Assembly (NCBI RefSeq): GCF_035582795.1
Contig: NC_134365.1
Coordinates: 73,947,635-74,011,634 of the forward strand
Direction: 5' to 3'
Length of the DNA: 64,000 nucleotides
Source of the DNA: Mycteria americana
Taxonomy: Eukaryota; Chordata; Aves; Ciconiiformes; Ciconiidae
Both the position numbers and the translations under genes were made by a program. How positions within the stretch are numbered: the stretch's first letter is position 1; each line of letters opens with the position of its first letter. Positions 1 through 12,100 of this stretch are shown piece by piece. The notes under the pieces were generated by a model. It was not told the origin of the DNA. It saw only the letters and a list, made by a program, of their open reading frames with translations, and made no database searches.

Positions 1-858
1 CTCTCAAGATAACTGTTGTATTGCGATTTAAAAAAATTAATAAATCTCATGCTACGTAAGTTCTACACAGAGTTCTGTAAATGGTCTGTTGGTTCAGACC
101 ATAAAATGTTCTTTTTAGATATGGATTCTTCCATGGACACTCTTTAAAGTCTCATCCAGCAAATTATTATCTCCTACCACAACAGCACGTTCAAGTTACT
201 AGTGTTTCAACAAAGATGTGGCTGCTTTTCAGTAGTGAAGAAATCTCTGTTTAGACAGAGCAAAATCTTAAGTGGAACTGAAGTCAGCAGAAGTTGGCAA
301 TGCCTGACACCTCTCATGATATGTGGCGCAGTTGGGAAAAAGTCTGTGAGCTCAATCCAGTCGATGTGGACTGGAAGATTACTGTTCACTTCAGTGAGAG
401 CAGGATATGATTCTGTGGGAACAAGAGAACTAAATAAATGTTACTGATTGTCATTATGTTAGTAATCCTCATGATATCAGCAAGAGCTCTAAATAGATTT
501 AGAAGTTCAGCTTAAAGCTAAACATTTAGTCATTGTTTTCACTTACTGTCTTAACTATACTATTATTACAGGTTTTCTAGATGTCATAAATTGCTATGCG
601 GAATATCAATAAAAATGACATATGACTGTTAAGGTCTTTGCATTTAAATAACCCCCATCATTAAAACTGATAATAGCATATAGCACAAGATTTTTTTTCA
701 GGCACAAAGTAGGTGGTAGGAAGATTGTAATGTTCCTGTATTTGTGCACATATTAAAAGAACTCCCACATTAGCGCAGCTCAAATGCCTATTAGAAGTGG
801 CACACTTGATTGCTCATCATTTGACTTAATTATGGCTCTTTTTGTTTTACCTTAGTAG
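1..858 (+). other. IAPP: 3' part of the last IAPP intron
   Basis: Non-coding AT-rich sequence upstream of the amylin exon. It ends in a pyrimidine-containing stretch and the acceptor region ttaccttagtag. The exon that should encode the IAPP signal peptide was looked for and is not visible here, so it presumably lies before the window start. Confidence 0.75.
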
Positions 859-1048
859 TCACCACCTGGAGAAACGGAAATGCAACACCGCCACATGTGT
901 GACACAACGCTTGGCTGACTTTTTAGTTCGTTCTAGCAACAACATCGGAGCAATTTATTCACCTACGAATGTGGGGTCCAATACATATGGAAAGAGGGAC
1001 ACAGTTGGGCTTTTAAGCAGAGAACCCCAAAACAATGCACAGCTTTAG
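859..1048 (+). CDS. IAPP: IAPP last coding exon: mature amylin and C-terminal propeptide
   Basis: Encodes the pancreatic beta-cell hormone amylin, co-secreted with insulin. The frame reads SHHLEKR, then the 37-residue peptide starting KCNTATC (disulfide Cys2-Cys7) and ending GSNTY, then GKR. GKR supplies the amidation glycine and a dibasic site for prohormone convertases. A 16-residue C-terminal propeptide follows and the stop is TAG at 1046-1048. The dibasic KR at 873-877 (codons AAA CGG) releases the N-terminus. The 20-29 segment is [10 protein letters not shown], with Pro at 29 and Arg at 18, where human has Ser29 and His18. Start 859 assumes a phase-2 junction (AG|T Ser) as I recall for the human gene; the acceptor 3 nt upstream (exon from 856) would keep the frame and add one Ser. 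Upstream exons are outside the window, so this is a partial gene. Identification is very secure. Confidence 0.97.
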
Positions 1049-1320
1049 GGTGTTACAATGACTACTGATACAGTTTTCATTAGGAGCTCACTTTTTAATG
1101 TATCAATAACCTCTTCGTCATTTATTACTTGTACAGTCTTAACAGTGCCTTGTTTTCTGTGTGTGCGTGTGTGTGGGTATGTGATTTATGTTCATCATTT
1201 CACTATGCATGTACAATGACATGCATAGGCTATTGTTTCAGCTCCATTAAGAACTCCAGAAATCTGCTTGTCAAACTCCTTTGTAAAAAAATAAATATAC
1301 ATATCACAATAATAAATGGA
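1049..1320 (+). terminator. IAPP: IAPP 3' UTR with candidate polyadenylation signals
   Basis: AT-rich sequence after the amylin stop codon. Two AATAAA hexamers are present, at 1290-1295 and 1311-1316. Either could end the transcript; the actual cleavage site cannot be seen from sequence alone. Confidence 0.55.
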
Positions 1321-1341
1321 AAAGTAATTGCAACAGGTTTT

Positions 1342-1361
1342 TTATTATTATTATTATTATT
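1342..1361. repeat. (TTA)n microsatellite
   Basis: About six perfect TTA units just downstream of the IAPP poly(A) signals. Confidence 0.9.
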
Positions 1362-3270
1362 AAAAGGATGAAAAAGATAACCATGATGTGTATGTCTTTA
1401 TAGTCACAGTTTGGTAAGAGAAAGAAACCATCTTAACTAAGACCAACAAAAATCAGAATGCTAACAGAAGTTATGTCCTAATGAAAGTAAAACAGAAGAA
1501 TCTTCTGGTTTTGAAACATCTACAGCATCTTGTTTTGCACAATGGAAGGAACAATTAGATGAGACAAGATGGCTGCATCGTGCATATGATTATACCAGTT
1601 AACTGACTGGTCTCTTTCCACCTTAACGTTCATTAAGCAAGCAGAAGTGGTCTTGCAGCACAGATTTCCGTATGTACTGTGCATGGCATTTTAAGAATTT
1701 ACAGTTCTTACTTTAAGATGGTATCGGTAAAATGTAAGCATAATGAGCATAACTGCTTTTAAATATGAATAAAAGAAAACTCAGTTAACAAGCTAGCAGA
1801 AACACCTGTCCTTGGGTATTCCTTTCCTTGAACTAGAGTAACAAAGGGAAGAGACAGAACGAATGAGCAGTTCAGGCATCAAAACTTATCATAGAAACAG
1901 GGTAAATTTGCCTGCACGCTTACATTGATATCAAAACCCAAGAAAACTAGTTCAGAGATGGATGAACCTTAATGGAAATTTGACAGCGTTATTTTCTCCT
2001 ACCTCAGCCCAGTATCAGTGCAGGCTTAATAAACATGCTAGTTCCTTTAAATTGTTAAGCAAACTTTCATAGAGGTGACATCCTATATCACAGCAATTGT
2101 TGTTTTGTCCATCATTTTCTCAGGGAAGTGTTCACTGTCATCTGAGAAACATGACTGTCCAATTATGAAAAACATTCAGAAGAAGCCTAGTGCTGGAGAA
2201 GCAAATGAAATCTTAATAATTGCCTTTGGTTAATTTGTTTATGTTATAAAGAATGCCTCAAAATATAAACATTTTTCCTAAATTTAATGTTAAATGGCAT
2301 ATTCCTTTCATTTCACAAATAATACATGAGAATAAAAATTACTGCACAGTTTTTGCTGTAAAAGTGTTAGTGATTACTCTCTTTGTTGAGAAAAGTTTCA
2401 GTCTTCATTGATGGATATTTATGGATATTTATTCTGAATATCCATATGAATGGATATTTATTCTGAAAGTTATTGAGAAAACAATTCAGATGGTATTAAA
2501 CTTGTATAATATTTCTGCCAGTGTGAAATGCTTTCCATTCAAGTTACCTTTGAGATATATTATACACCTATCGTGGGCTTAATTTGGTTTTCAGCTAGAA
2601 TATTTATTTTCAGAAAAGAAACGAGAGTGACAGGATAGCTCTGAAGTGTCACTGTGACGTTGTTTGTACAGAGGAGTAACCAGGTGGAGTCTTCTCTGTG
2701 GGTGGATGCTGATTTCTAGGCTGATCCCAACCTGAAATACGTACAATGCATTACGCATCAGCTCTTTCGCTCTTTAAGCTACCATTTGACAATCAAAACA
2801 AAGCACAGACGGTCTGTGCACAGGTTCAGTGGGACTGTATACATTATTTTCTGCCTTATGTACTCCTGAACCTGATGGATTTGATACTAACATCTATTTA
2901 ACATGTTTGCCCTATTTGGCAAATACTGAAAAATGTTACTTACCTCCCAAATCAGTTGAAACAACAGATAGGGATAAGAGATATATCAATAGCTCAGAGG
3001 GGGACCATCTCACCTCTCTTTACCTGCTTTTTGTCTAACCAGTTGTCAGTGCTCTCCTGCTATTTGGTGGAGAAAGACAGCTACTTCTAATTCATCCCAA
3101 CTTAGACATCTATTTTAGGACGGGATGAATCACACTTTTGAAGTGCCTCTATTTCTTCATTGACGATAGAGACTGTCTAGACAATTAGCTGAAAATGGGC
3201 ACTTAACTTTAAGATAACTAGAGTTAGGTGACACAAATCCCGGCTGTAGTTGGTATGAACTGTTCACCCT

Positions 3271-3346
3271 AAAAAAAAAAAAAAAAAAAGGTTTGGTAAA
3301 AAAAAAAAACAAAAAACAAAAACAAAACAACCACCAAACAAAAAAC
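3271..3346. repeat. A-rich low-complexity tract
   Basis: Nineteen consecutive A at 3271-3289, then A-runs interrupted by C. No retrotransposon body is recognisable next to it. Confidence 0.9.
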
Positions 3347-6104
3347 CTTTAGGATCCAAATCATCCGAGTGATCAGTTCTCATATTCTGAACTACATTAG
3401 TTAATACATCAGCTGGAGCATCTTGAGAAACGGCCTACACTGAGACTTGTTTCCCTGCGTATACCCTTGAGAACCCTTCCTCCTGCTGTGTAGTTACTAG
3501 TGACTGCACTTAGACCTCTTAGAGGAGGAGGATCTAGTCATGGTAAGCCTGGATATAAGCTCAATCCTGAGAGAATGAGCCAGGAAAAGAGTGGATTTAA
3601 AAAGAAAAAAAAAAAAAAGAAAAAAAAAAGAAAAAACAAAAGCATTTAAACATTAATTCATCAGAACCCCAAACAGCATAACTTCAGAGATTTCAGAATA
3701 TGAAGACTGCTAGGTGAAGCCTAGCTAAATAACAGAAAATAAGTGCCTCTATGCATTTTTTTAAAATCCCAATATGTATTTATCTGCATCTTTAGGGATG
3801 TAAATATGCTTTGAGAATCAGGTCTTACATACCTTTGGTTCTTTTTCAATTCATCTGGATGCCCTACATCTTCCAGAAAATATGCAAGAAAACAAAAAAT
3901 ACAAAAGAGGAAAATCAAGAATGTAGACAATGTGATAAACCTGGCTATATTCCCTTTAAAAATAAAAATACCAAATCTCTGCTTTTTAGTGTCTTCTATT
4001 AAGTTGTCTTTAAAAGGAACAGAATAGGGACATAATACTGAATTTCACTAAATGAGAGGGGGAAGAATAAAAGTCATCAAACAAGCAAAAGGAATGTTAA
4101 AAAAAAAGATGACATGAACATGAAGAATGTTTTAAATGGAGTAGTGGGCCCTAGGGTCTAATATTTCTCAGGAACTATGACAGCTTCATAAAAGACAGAA
4201 TTTATATTTTTTCATGATTAATAGAGTTGAGGTAAGAAATTGACTTCACTTTTAAAAACTTGGGCTAAAACTAAGAAAGCACACAATATTCATTTTATTG
4301 AATAGTACATTTTGAATGAATAGTTTCAATTTCTATTAAGAAAATATAAATATTTTTCAAATACATAAGATTCTTGGCGAGATCTTTAAACACTAGGCTG
4401 GCGAAGCTTCCATTCGCTTTCAACAGGATAATGTTATTAGCAAGTCTGGATTCTAGTGAATGGCTTTCTAAAACTATTTGAAAGTTAATACATTGATACT
4501 GTGAATAAAATCACTTTCCTTCAATGCACTATGGAATATCTTCAGTAGCTGCCATCTTCGCTTTCTAGAATTACGCTGGGTTTGAATCAATTAGCTCACT
4601 TACAAATATAGTTTGACAGTTATGGTAGACTCTTTTTGTTCAGAGTTACAAGGTTAAGTAATTTTGTTGTCTAGCTTCATTATCATATAGAAAAGGGACT
4701 GCTCTACATTGCTTTTGCAATGCAACTAGCAAAAAGCTGTGGTTAGGTGTGACACGTCTCCTTGCTGTATACAGAATATAAAAACAATGATTGAAGTAAC
4801 ATGAAATAGAATCTTTCTATGGGCTGTGACAACTTCTGTTTCAATCATCTTTCCACACTCAGAAAAAATCCTACACTGAAAAATAAAACATTTTTTTGGA
4901 GCTGTGTAAGGTTCAATAATCAGACTCAAACTCAGACCTGAAACTCACCATTTAAACTAAGCTTCAATTTAGGAACAAAGCCCCCCAAAATCTGGATTCT
5001 CTACTGATCAGTTTTTCTGAAAACTTTAGACAAATTGGTTTCCAGCTTCAATTGTTATGAAAACAATATATCCTTCATTAGATCTAGTTAAGAAGTGTTT
5101 CTCTAACTAAAACCTATCTTCATATCAAAATGTTAAAAAAATTCTCGAGCTAGGAACCATATATGCCATCAAAAGTTGAAAGTCATGACATCAGAAGCTC
5201 ACTAAAGAATGAGACAATGGCGATAAGACAATAGTTAAAACTGCTGTTCATTGTGCAACAAATTTTCCCCTTGAATGCTAAAACTTCTGAACAAAGAGAA
5301 CACATTCATAGGCATTTTAATCCTAACAATAGGGCTGATTTCAGTAACAATCATGCCATAAAGTCACTATTTCCTAGAAATGCTTTTATAAATACAAAAT
5401 AAGTTTAATTATTCAAATTAAGAAACTTAGACCTGCCCCTACTTTAATAACATTTTTCCTCTACCTTAAAAGACTCTTTTCGATCCTGCATTAGAGACAG
5501 CGAAACTGTTTCTTATAGGCTATTTTACAATACCCTTAATATAAATGATTACTCCAGAGGTAGCCTGAGATCTGCTGCGGAACAACTGGTGACACCAAGG
5601 GTGATAGAAACTGATTGAATTGAATTTCTTTAGTCCCAAGTTTTGATTAGTGCATCATCTATGTGGTGCGTTGTTTGTTTTGTTTTGTTTTCAAAAGGAA
5701 TTGAAATACTGGGATGTATTAAAATAATTGGAGTTGTATTAAATAGATCATTACACACGTGAATTGAAATAGTTGGAATCATTTTCGAATGAAATGCTAC
5801 TCAATATGATTAAAATATGATTAAAACCAGAACCTGCTTATTATTTACACTGTCAACAGAGGCAGATCACTTTATTCAAACAGAATCAGTCCTTATTCAT
5901 TAAGCAGTCCCTTTGGAAGGGGTCAAAGTGGGACTTGCCTCCACTAAGGGAATTCTGTAAAAATTTAATTAGCCTGCGATTGTCAGTCCAGCACTGCAGA
6001 AGCTGAGCTACTTAACTCTCAGAATATGGGTCATTTTTAAACACCATTCTTGGACAAGCTCACTATTTGGGTTGCATACGGAGCTAGCCACATAACAGAG
6101 GAAA

Positions 6105-6150
6105 TTTTTTTTTTTTTTTAAGAATTTTTTTCTTTTTTTTTTTTTTTTTA
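6105..6150. repeat. T-rich low-complexity tract
   Basis: Two long T runs separated by aagaa. Simple sequence only. Confidence 0.9.
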
Positions 6151-9100
6151 CAGGGGGAAGGGAGAAAGGGGTCATAAAAACTGGAGGAGGAGACAAATAA
6201 TGTCAAGGTTGCAAAACACTTCAATCCTTTTTCCAGGATCAGTAAGCAACTGGTAGCCATTTTTTATTTCTAAATTGTCTGCTGTGTTATGACACAGGAA
6301 GGAGAGAGGAAAAACTAAGATTGTGGGACAGTATATTCTTTTTTTCAGGTAAAATACAGATTTGAAGCAGGCTGAGAGAGTGGGGGATGGTCGAGTGGAT
6401 TTTAGGAGGAAAGATTGCCTCACTGCTCCAAGCACCACTTCAGCTTTCAGGATGGCCACATAGTGGTATTAGAGAGATCAGAAGTTGCTACCTTCGCTTT
6501 AACAAAGATTTTCACACCCAGAGCAAGTTAGCAGGACCAGCACTTTCTGGTCCTGTTCTGGATGCAGTGCCTTGAAAGATGCTGCTGGAGCAAGTGGCCA
6601 TCTCCTGTACTTCTTGGGAGCTGCTGACTTCTTAACCAAACTCAAAAATCAGGCTGGCTCCCCAGCACTTGGTGCTTCAGGCATCTGCATGCAGCACTTC
6701 CCCTCAGTCTGGTTTTGTTAAATCTGCAGATTTTGTTAAATCCTGCAGATTTCCAGGAGGAGGCATCGATGCTGCTCACCACTGCAGGAGGCAGCGTTAA
6801 GTGTGCACAACGGGGCTGGCAGAGCCGGTGGTCGGGGAAAGCCACAGCACAAGTCATCGGGATTTTTCCTAGCTTCTCCTTTGGTTTTCTGAGGTTATCC
6901 CTGCAAATCCTTCCTTCTTGCGGAAGGCTTACTGAGCAAGGACTTTCTAAAAACATTATTCTTGAGTCCATAGTTACTTGCCATTAACTAACTTTTTTTT
7001 TAGGAAACCTTTTCCCAAATCAAAAAGCAAATGCTGTCACTAATTTTTCCTACAATTTTTTTCCTAGTATTACAGTAGGACTTTCCCAAGACCCTTTGCA
7101 CACACTCCACCTGCTACCATGCAGCTTACACACTGAGGACAAAGCCAGACCAGATATAAGCACGTTTGGAAAAGACCTAATAAAAGCGTCATTAGATGAA
7201 CCCAGAGAATGTAAACAGTAAAGAAACCCAGCAGGGTGCTACAATTTACTTCTGGAAGAGAAAAAGTTTGTGTGTTTTTCTCATTCAGTGTTTTCCCAGC
7301 TCAAATCCAGGCAAATGAAGCACAGCACTGACGGCATCAATACCTGTTCTGTAAGCACAAACACACTGAGTGAGCCGAACGTAGCATAAAGCTGCAGCAC
7401 CATGATACCTGGAATTGAATGATTGCAGGAGAAGTCCGCTTCACCCTAATATTCTTCCTCTTCATTCCACACCTTAGCAATATAACTTCTGTGAATCACC
7501 ACTCACAGCTGTGAACAAAAGTAATTAAAAACCCAACTCTTTCCACGTTTTTGACATTAAACAATTGGCATTGGAGAAGAATGACTCTGCAGAATGATTT
7601 CCATCACCCTCAGTATTGCTTTCAGCTGGATCAGCCTGAATGTCTGAAAAGAAGCTACCCACACAACTAGCCATTGCACAGTTCAAGAGTAATCTGGAAG
7701 ATAGTTAAGACAGTGGTTTGTCCAGAACAGGATGCTGCAAAACTGATTCCATAAAACCAAGAGAGAAATCACTCTGTCCCTAGAAGGGTATACATGTGTT
7801 CAGGTCTCGTTCCAGCCAACACAATAATTTTACTATACTTTTCCTGTCCCTTATGGGATGCTGAACTAAATGCAGGGGCCCAGCCGTCATCTTCTTGCAC
7901 TTCCTTAATTTCACCACTTTTTTGCACCCCAGAATCCTCATCAAAGATACTGCCTCACAGATCATCATAACCAGGGTTTGTGCTACAGAACTTCCTCACA
8001 GTTTTTCCAGCAAGATCACTCCCACCAGAAGGGATGTTTCCCCTCTCGCTCTGGAGCACAACACAGGAGAACCTGGACTGCACAGGTCTTCCTCCATCCT
8101 GTTGGAGGTTATAGGCTGAGGGTCTAGGAATTGCTGCTTGGACTGGCGGTCCTATCACAGGCAAACCTCCTCCTTTTTTAGGCACAGCTATTTTCCAGCC
8201 TGGCTTTTGTTCCTTTTTATTTTTTCTTCTTGTCTTGGGAAAGTTTGAAGGGAGGAAGGGGAAGAAAAAAAAAAAAAAAAATCAGTGACTAACTAACCAT
8301 TGCTTTGAAAACAGTACAGCACAGTCAGGATAATCAGCCAGAGGAAAAGATACCTGAATGTTTTTCAAGGCTGTAGACAGACACAGCTTCAAACAAACAA
8401 CACACTCTCAGTCACAAGGAGAGGCTGACTTGCATGTACGACCCAAGCAACTATGCAGAAAAAACATGGATTTGATTGACCACACAAGGCAACATGGGAC
8501 AGGAGAAGAATTTTCCAACACTAAGGTAAAAAACAAAACCTTAAAACAAAATAGTAGATACATTTTTGTTGCTCAAAAAAAAAGTTTGCCCAAAAGTCAC
8601 AGAGATTTTGAGACCTGTATCAAAGTCTTCAACCTTAACAAAACTGTACTCTCCTTCAAAAACATTCCACGACATATGCAGGTAGCTATTTCATAATGCA
8701 TTTAGTAAACTAGAGGGCACATCTCATTTCTGATGTGATTTTTCAGAAAAGTAACATTTACATTAAGATCTCTATGAAGTCGGGCAGCACAAAACCTGGC
8801 TAGAATAAGAAACAGTAGTAAACTAGAAAATAACTTCTGAGTCAACTTCAAAACCCCAAAACAGTGGGCTTTCCGATTGCTTACATTACCAATAAAAGCA
8901 AAACTGATACTTTGTGAGCAAGGCAGCAGCAATGATCTTGGCATACGGACCATTTCATTGACACTCTGTGTACGTGTGTATGCATGCACATGTGCAAACA
9001 CAGCACAGGGCAAAATTCTGCAGCTTTAGGTAAATAGGAACTTCCTCTTTGGTTTTCGTTTGTGGGATAACACACTGAAGTTCCCAGTTTCTGCTGAGCT

Positions 9101-12100
9101 CCAAGTGATTAATCCAGGTGTTAATTAATTATAATGGTATTGCCAGAACTAATATCAATATTAATTTTTATCTTTTTGTCAAATTCTTTTTGATGAATGC
9201 CAAAAAGATAAGAATATCAAAAGAGTTTTAAATCAGCACACATGTTATTACATGGTCTGGGAAATGGGGAAGAATGAGTTAAGAAGCATAATTTATTAAT
9301 ACTGTGTTTGTTGGCCTTGCAGGTAAAGTAGGAAAAAATTAAGGATAGCATGATGAAACTCAGGAGGCCCGTAATCAGCAGCCTGGAAAAAAATCTCAGA
9401 TACATAAGTGAAAACAGAGAACAGCTAAGGTAAAGGGAACACTATAGGTGGTAGATCTAACTTTTGCATCTTTTGAGACCAAAATGCATCCCAAGGATTC
9501 ACACCAGCACAAGAACTTAACACTTTTGTCTGACTCTCAGGACTCAAAGAAGATCATAAGCTTTGGACAGGTCTTCTACACAGGAGCTAGTTTCATCCTA
9601 GAGGTGAAAATCTCAGTTTCTTCATTTAATCATCATATTAAGTTATGAGTTTCACTGAGTAAAGACTGCAGGATTTAGCCTACTTCTACTACGTGTCTGT
9701 GGAAAGAATAAAGATTGTGCGTGCTTTAAGAAATTCTTTTCTGTACCTTCTATTCAGAAACACAAGCAAGAGACTCCAGTGAGATCAATCAATGGTCATA
9801 AATTTACTGCTCACGTATTACACTATATTTATTTATATATCCTGAAAGGGACTGGAGATTGGGTATGTGACTAATGCTAAGGTTATAAATTGCTCAGAGA
9901 AGAAATCTAAACATAACTGTGAACTTCCTCCTCATCCAAACACATCCATCACATTCTAATAATATGAAATGCAGTTCTAATCAAAAGTGATCTGAACTTT
10001 TTTTTTAATCCAGATATCTGCATCCAATGCATATTCACTGACAAAAATAAGATTCTTGAGTTTGTTGGGTTGTATTACTAGAGAATTAAAGAACTAGAGA
10101 ACTACCACAAATCACTCTGACAGCAGCTTTTCTTGTGTTTTAGAATCTTTTTTTCCCCTCAAAGTTTGCATAATATCTTATAACTGAAATCAAAATATCC
10201 ATCAAATGAGCTGGCACAGGCTGTGAACTCGTTATTTTACGTGCTGGGTGCCACTCTATGCCTCAGAATCTCTCTCTGAAATACCTCTTCGAAAAATGCC
10301 TGATGTTTCGAACTGACAAAGATAAGCTGGAGACAAGACCTAAAGAAATTGTGTACCTGCCTCATTGTTTTCTATTGTGTTTCACTCTCAAACCTAATAA
10401 AAGCTGCTCATAAATGAACAGTGTTAACTATTTCACTGTGGCTGTAAGCAGGCAAAGACAGACACAAACATTACAATGGCGATCTGCCAATCTGTTGATA
10501 AAGCCATTTCCTTTGGCAACATGTTTTGCTATCGCTAGCAGCTTCGATTGTCGCAGTACTATGGAATTCTCCTTTGCAAAACAGTAAGTTTGATACTCAA
10601 ATCCATGTGAGTCTTCAGAGATGCCATTTGAGCAGACTAACTTTTCAAAGCAAAACTGATTAACAAAGTCACGTACATCACATACCAGGTGAAGTTTAAA
10701 TACAAAGCAAGTCCCAATAAAGCCCAAGTGCGCAAGCATAAGATAAAGCATGAATATTTGTTCTAAGGATATATCCCTCATTACTGCCCAGTACCATTTT
10801 CTTTTTAACCTTTTATTGGATCTACTTGTGTCAGTCACTTACGTATACACTCTTTAAGCCTGTGTACTTTTTTCCCCACCTTCTATGTAATGCTTTTACT
10901 TTTCAATGCATTAAAGGGTATTGTTGCAGCCACTGAACACTCCTACCGCACTTTCCTTTCCCCAATATGCAACAAATAGTATTAAGACAGCCTTCTCCTG
11001 CCCACCTGCACACAAGTCCTCCCCTAAACATTGCTTTCCGGGAGATTTGATCTCCATACCCTGAGTTTGCTGCAATCTGTCTTCCCCTGCTCAATTGCTT
11101 TTAACCAGTGCTCTCACTCCTTTCTCTTCTTAGAAAAGACAGTCTAGAAAGAGGTTAGTCTCAGCAACATCCCTGCACATAGACAGGACATCTTATACTA
11201 TATAACCTGACACATCCTAGTACCAAAGGTACTAAAAGGAATAGAAAAAGAAGGACTTCTATGAGGGTAGAAGGAATAACAGCAAGTTCTCTCCCAATTT
11301 TTCTTTTCTGAGCAGTGTCATTCTGAACAGAAACATACAGGAGAAACTTGAGAACAGGGAAGCACACCTTGTGGGTAGGACACTGAGACACTTGAGATGA
11401 GACACTTGGGTAGGTTACAGCAGCAGCTCTGCTCTCTCTGAGGTCCCCTTTTTTCCCCAAGTGTTACAGAGCAGAGGAAGGTAGTTCTCAATCAACAGTA
11501 GGGCCAGTCAGGCTCCACTGCACATACTGTCTCCAGGTCTGAGTACAACCAAAAAGGACATGGCTGTAAGTTGTAAGGCCATGAAGGGGGCAGAAGCCAA
11601 AAGGGGCAGCACAAATGCTAGTGCAGTGGAGGCTTCCTATCAAGAGGACACCAGGCAGTGGTGCCAGTGTGATGGCTCACAGCACAGAATAGGAACTCAG
11701 TGAGGGAGAGGAAGCGGCAGTGGCAAATGAAATCCAGCCTGGTCACAGGACCTTTTCTTCAGGTACAAGATTCCTCCTTCAGCTCTATTACGAAGACCCC
11801 TTCCCCATGTCCTTAGCCCCTCTCACCTCCTGCCTCTTATCATGGCCATTGCTCAGCCTGTCCACATCTACGTGTGCGGCAGGTGCACCTGCCCTGACGA
11901 AGACCAGGAGCATTAGGACCACTATGTCCTTACTTTTTGCACCCTTACTTTCATGCTTTTACGGGGACACGTGCCGACCAGCACGTACACACCTCAGGTC
12001 AATGATTATGGTCACGGACACACCGTGGGCAAGGAGAGGAAGTTGAGGCCCCCAGCCAGTCAGAACTGACCACAGCTCAGATTTGACCAGGGTACAAATG

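Noticed and set aside
1..858. IAPP signal-peptide exon
   Set aside because: Looked for a hydrophobic signal peptide followed by a donor in phase with the amylin exon; none found, so it is presumably upstream of the window.
3271..3346. Poly-A as the tail of a retroposed gene or SINE
   Set aside because: No body, promoter boxes or target duplication could be seen upstream.
10428..10838. 136-codon minus-strand open frame, the longest non-transposon frame in the first 22 kb
   Set aside because: No recognisable domain, no similarity to IAPP or other expected neighbours, AT-driven composition and no splice or promoter context.
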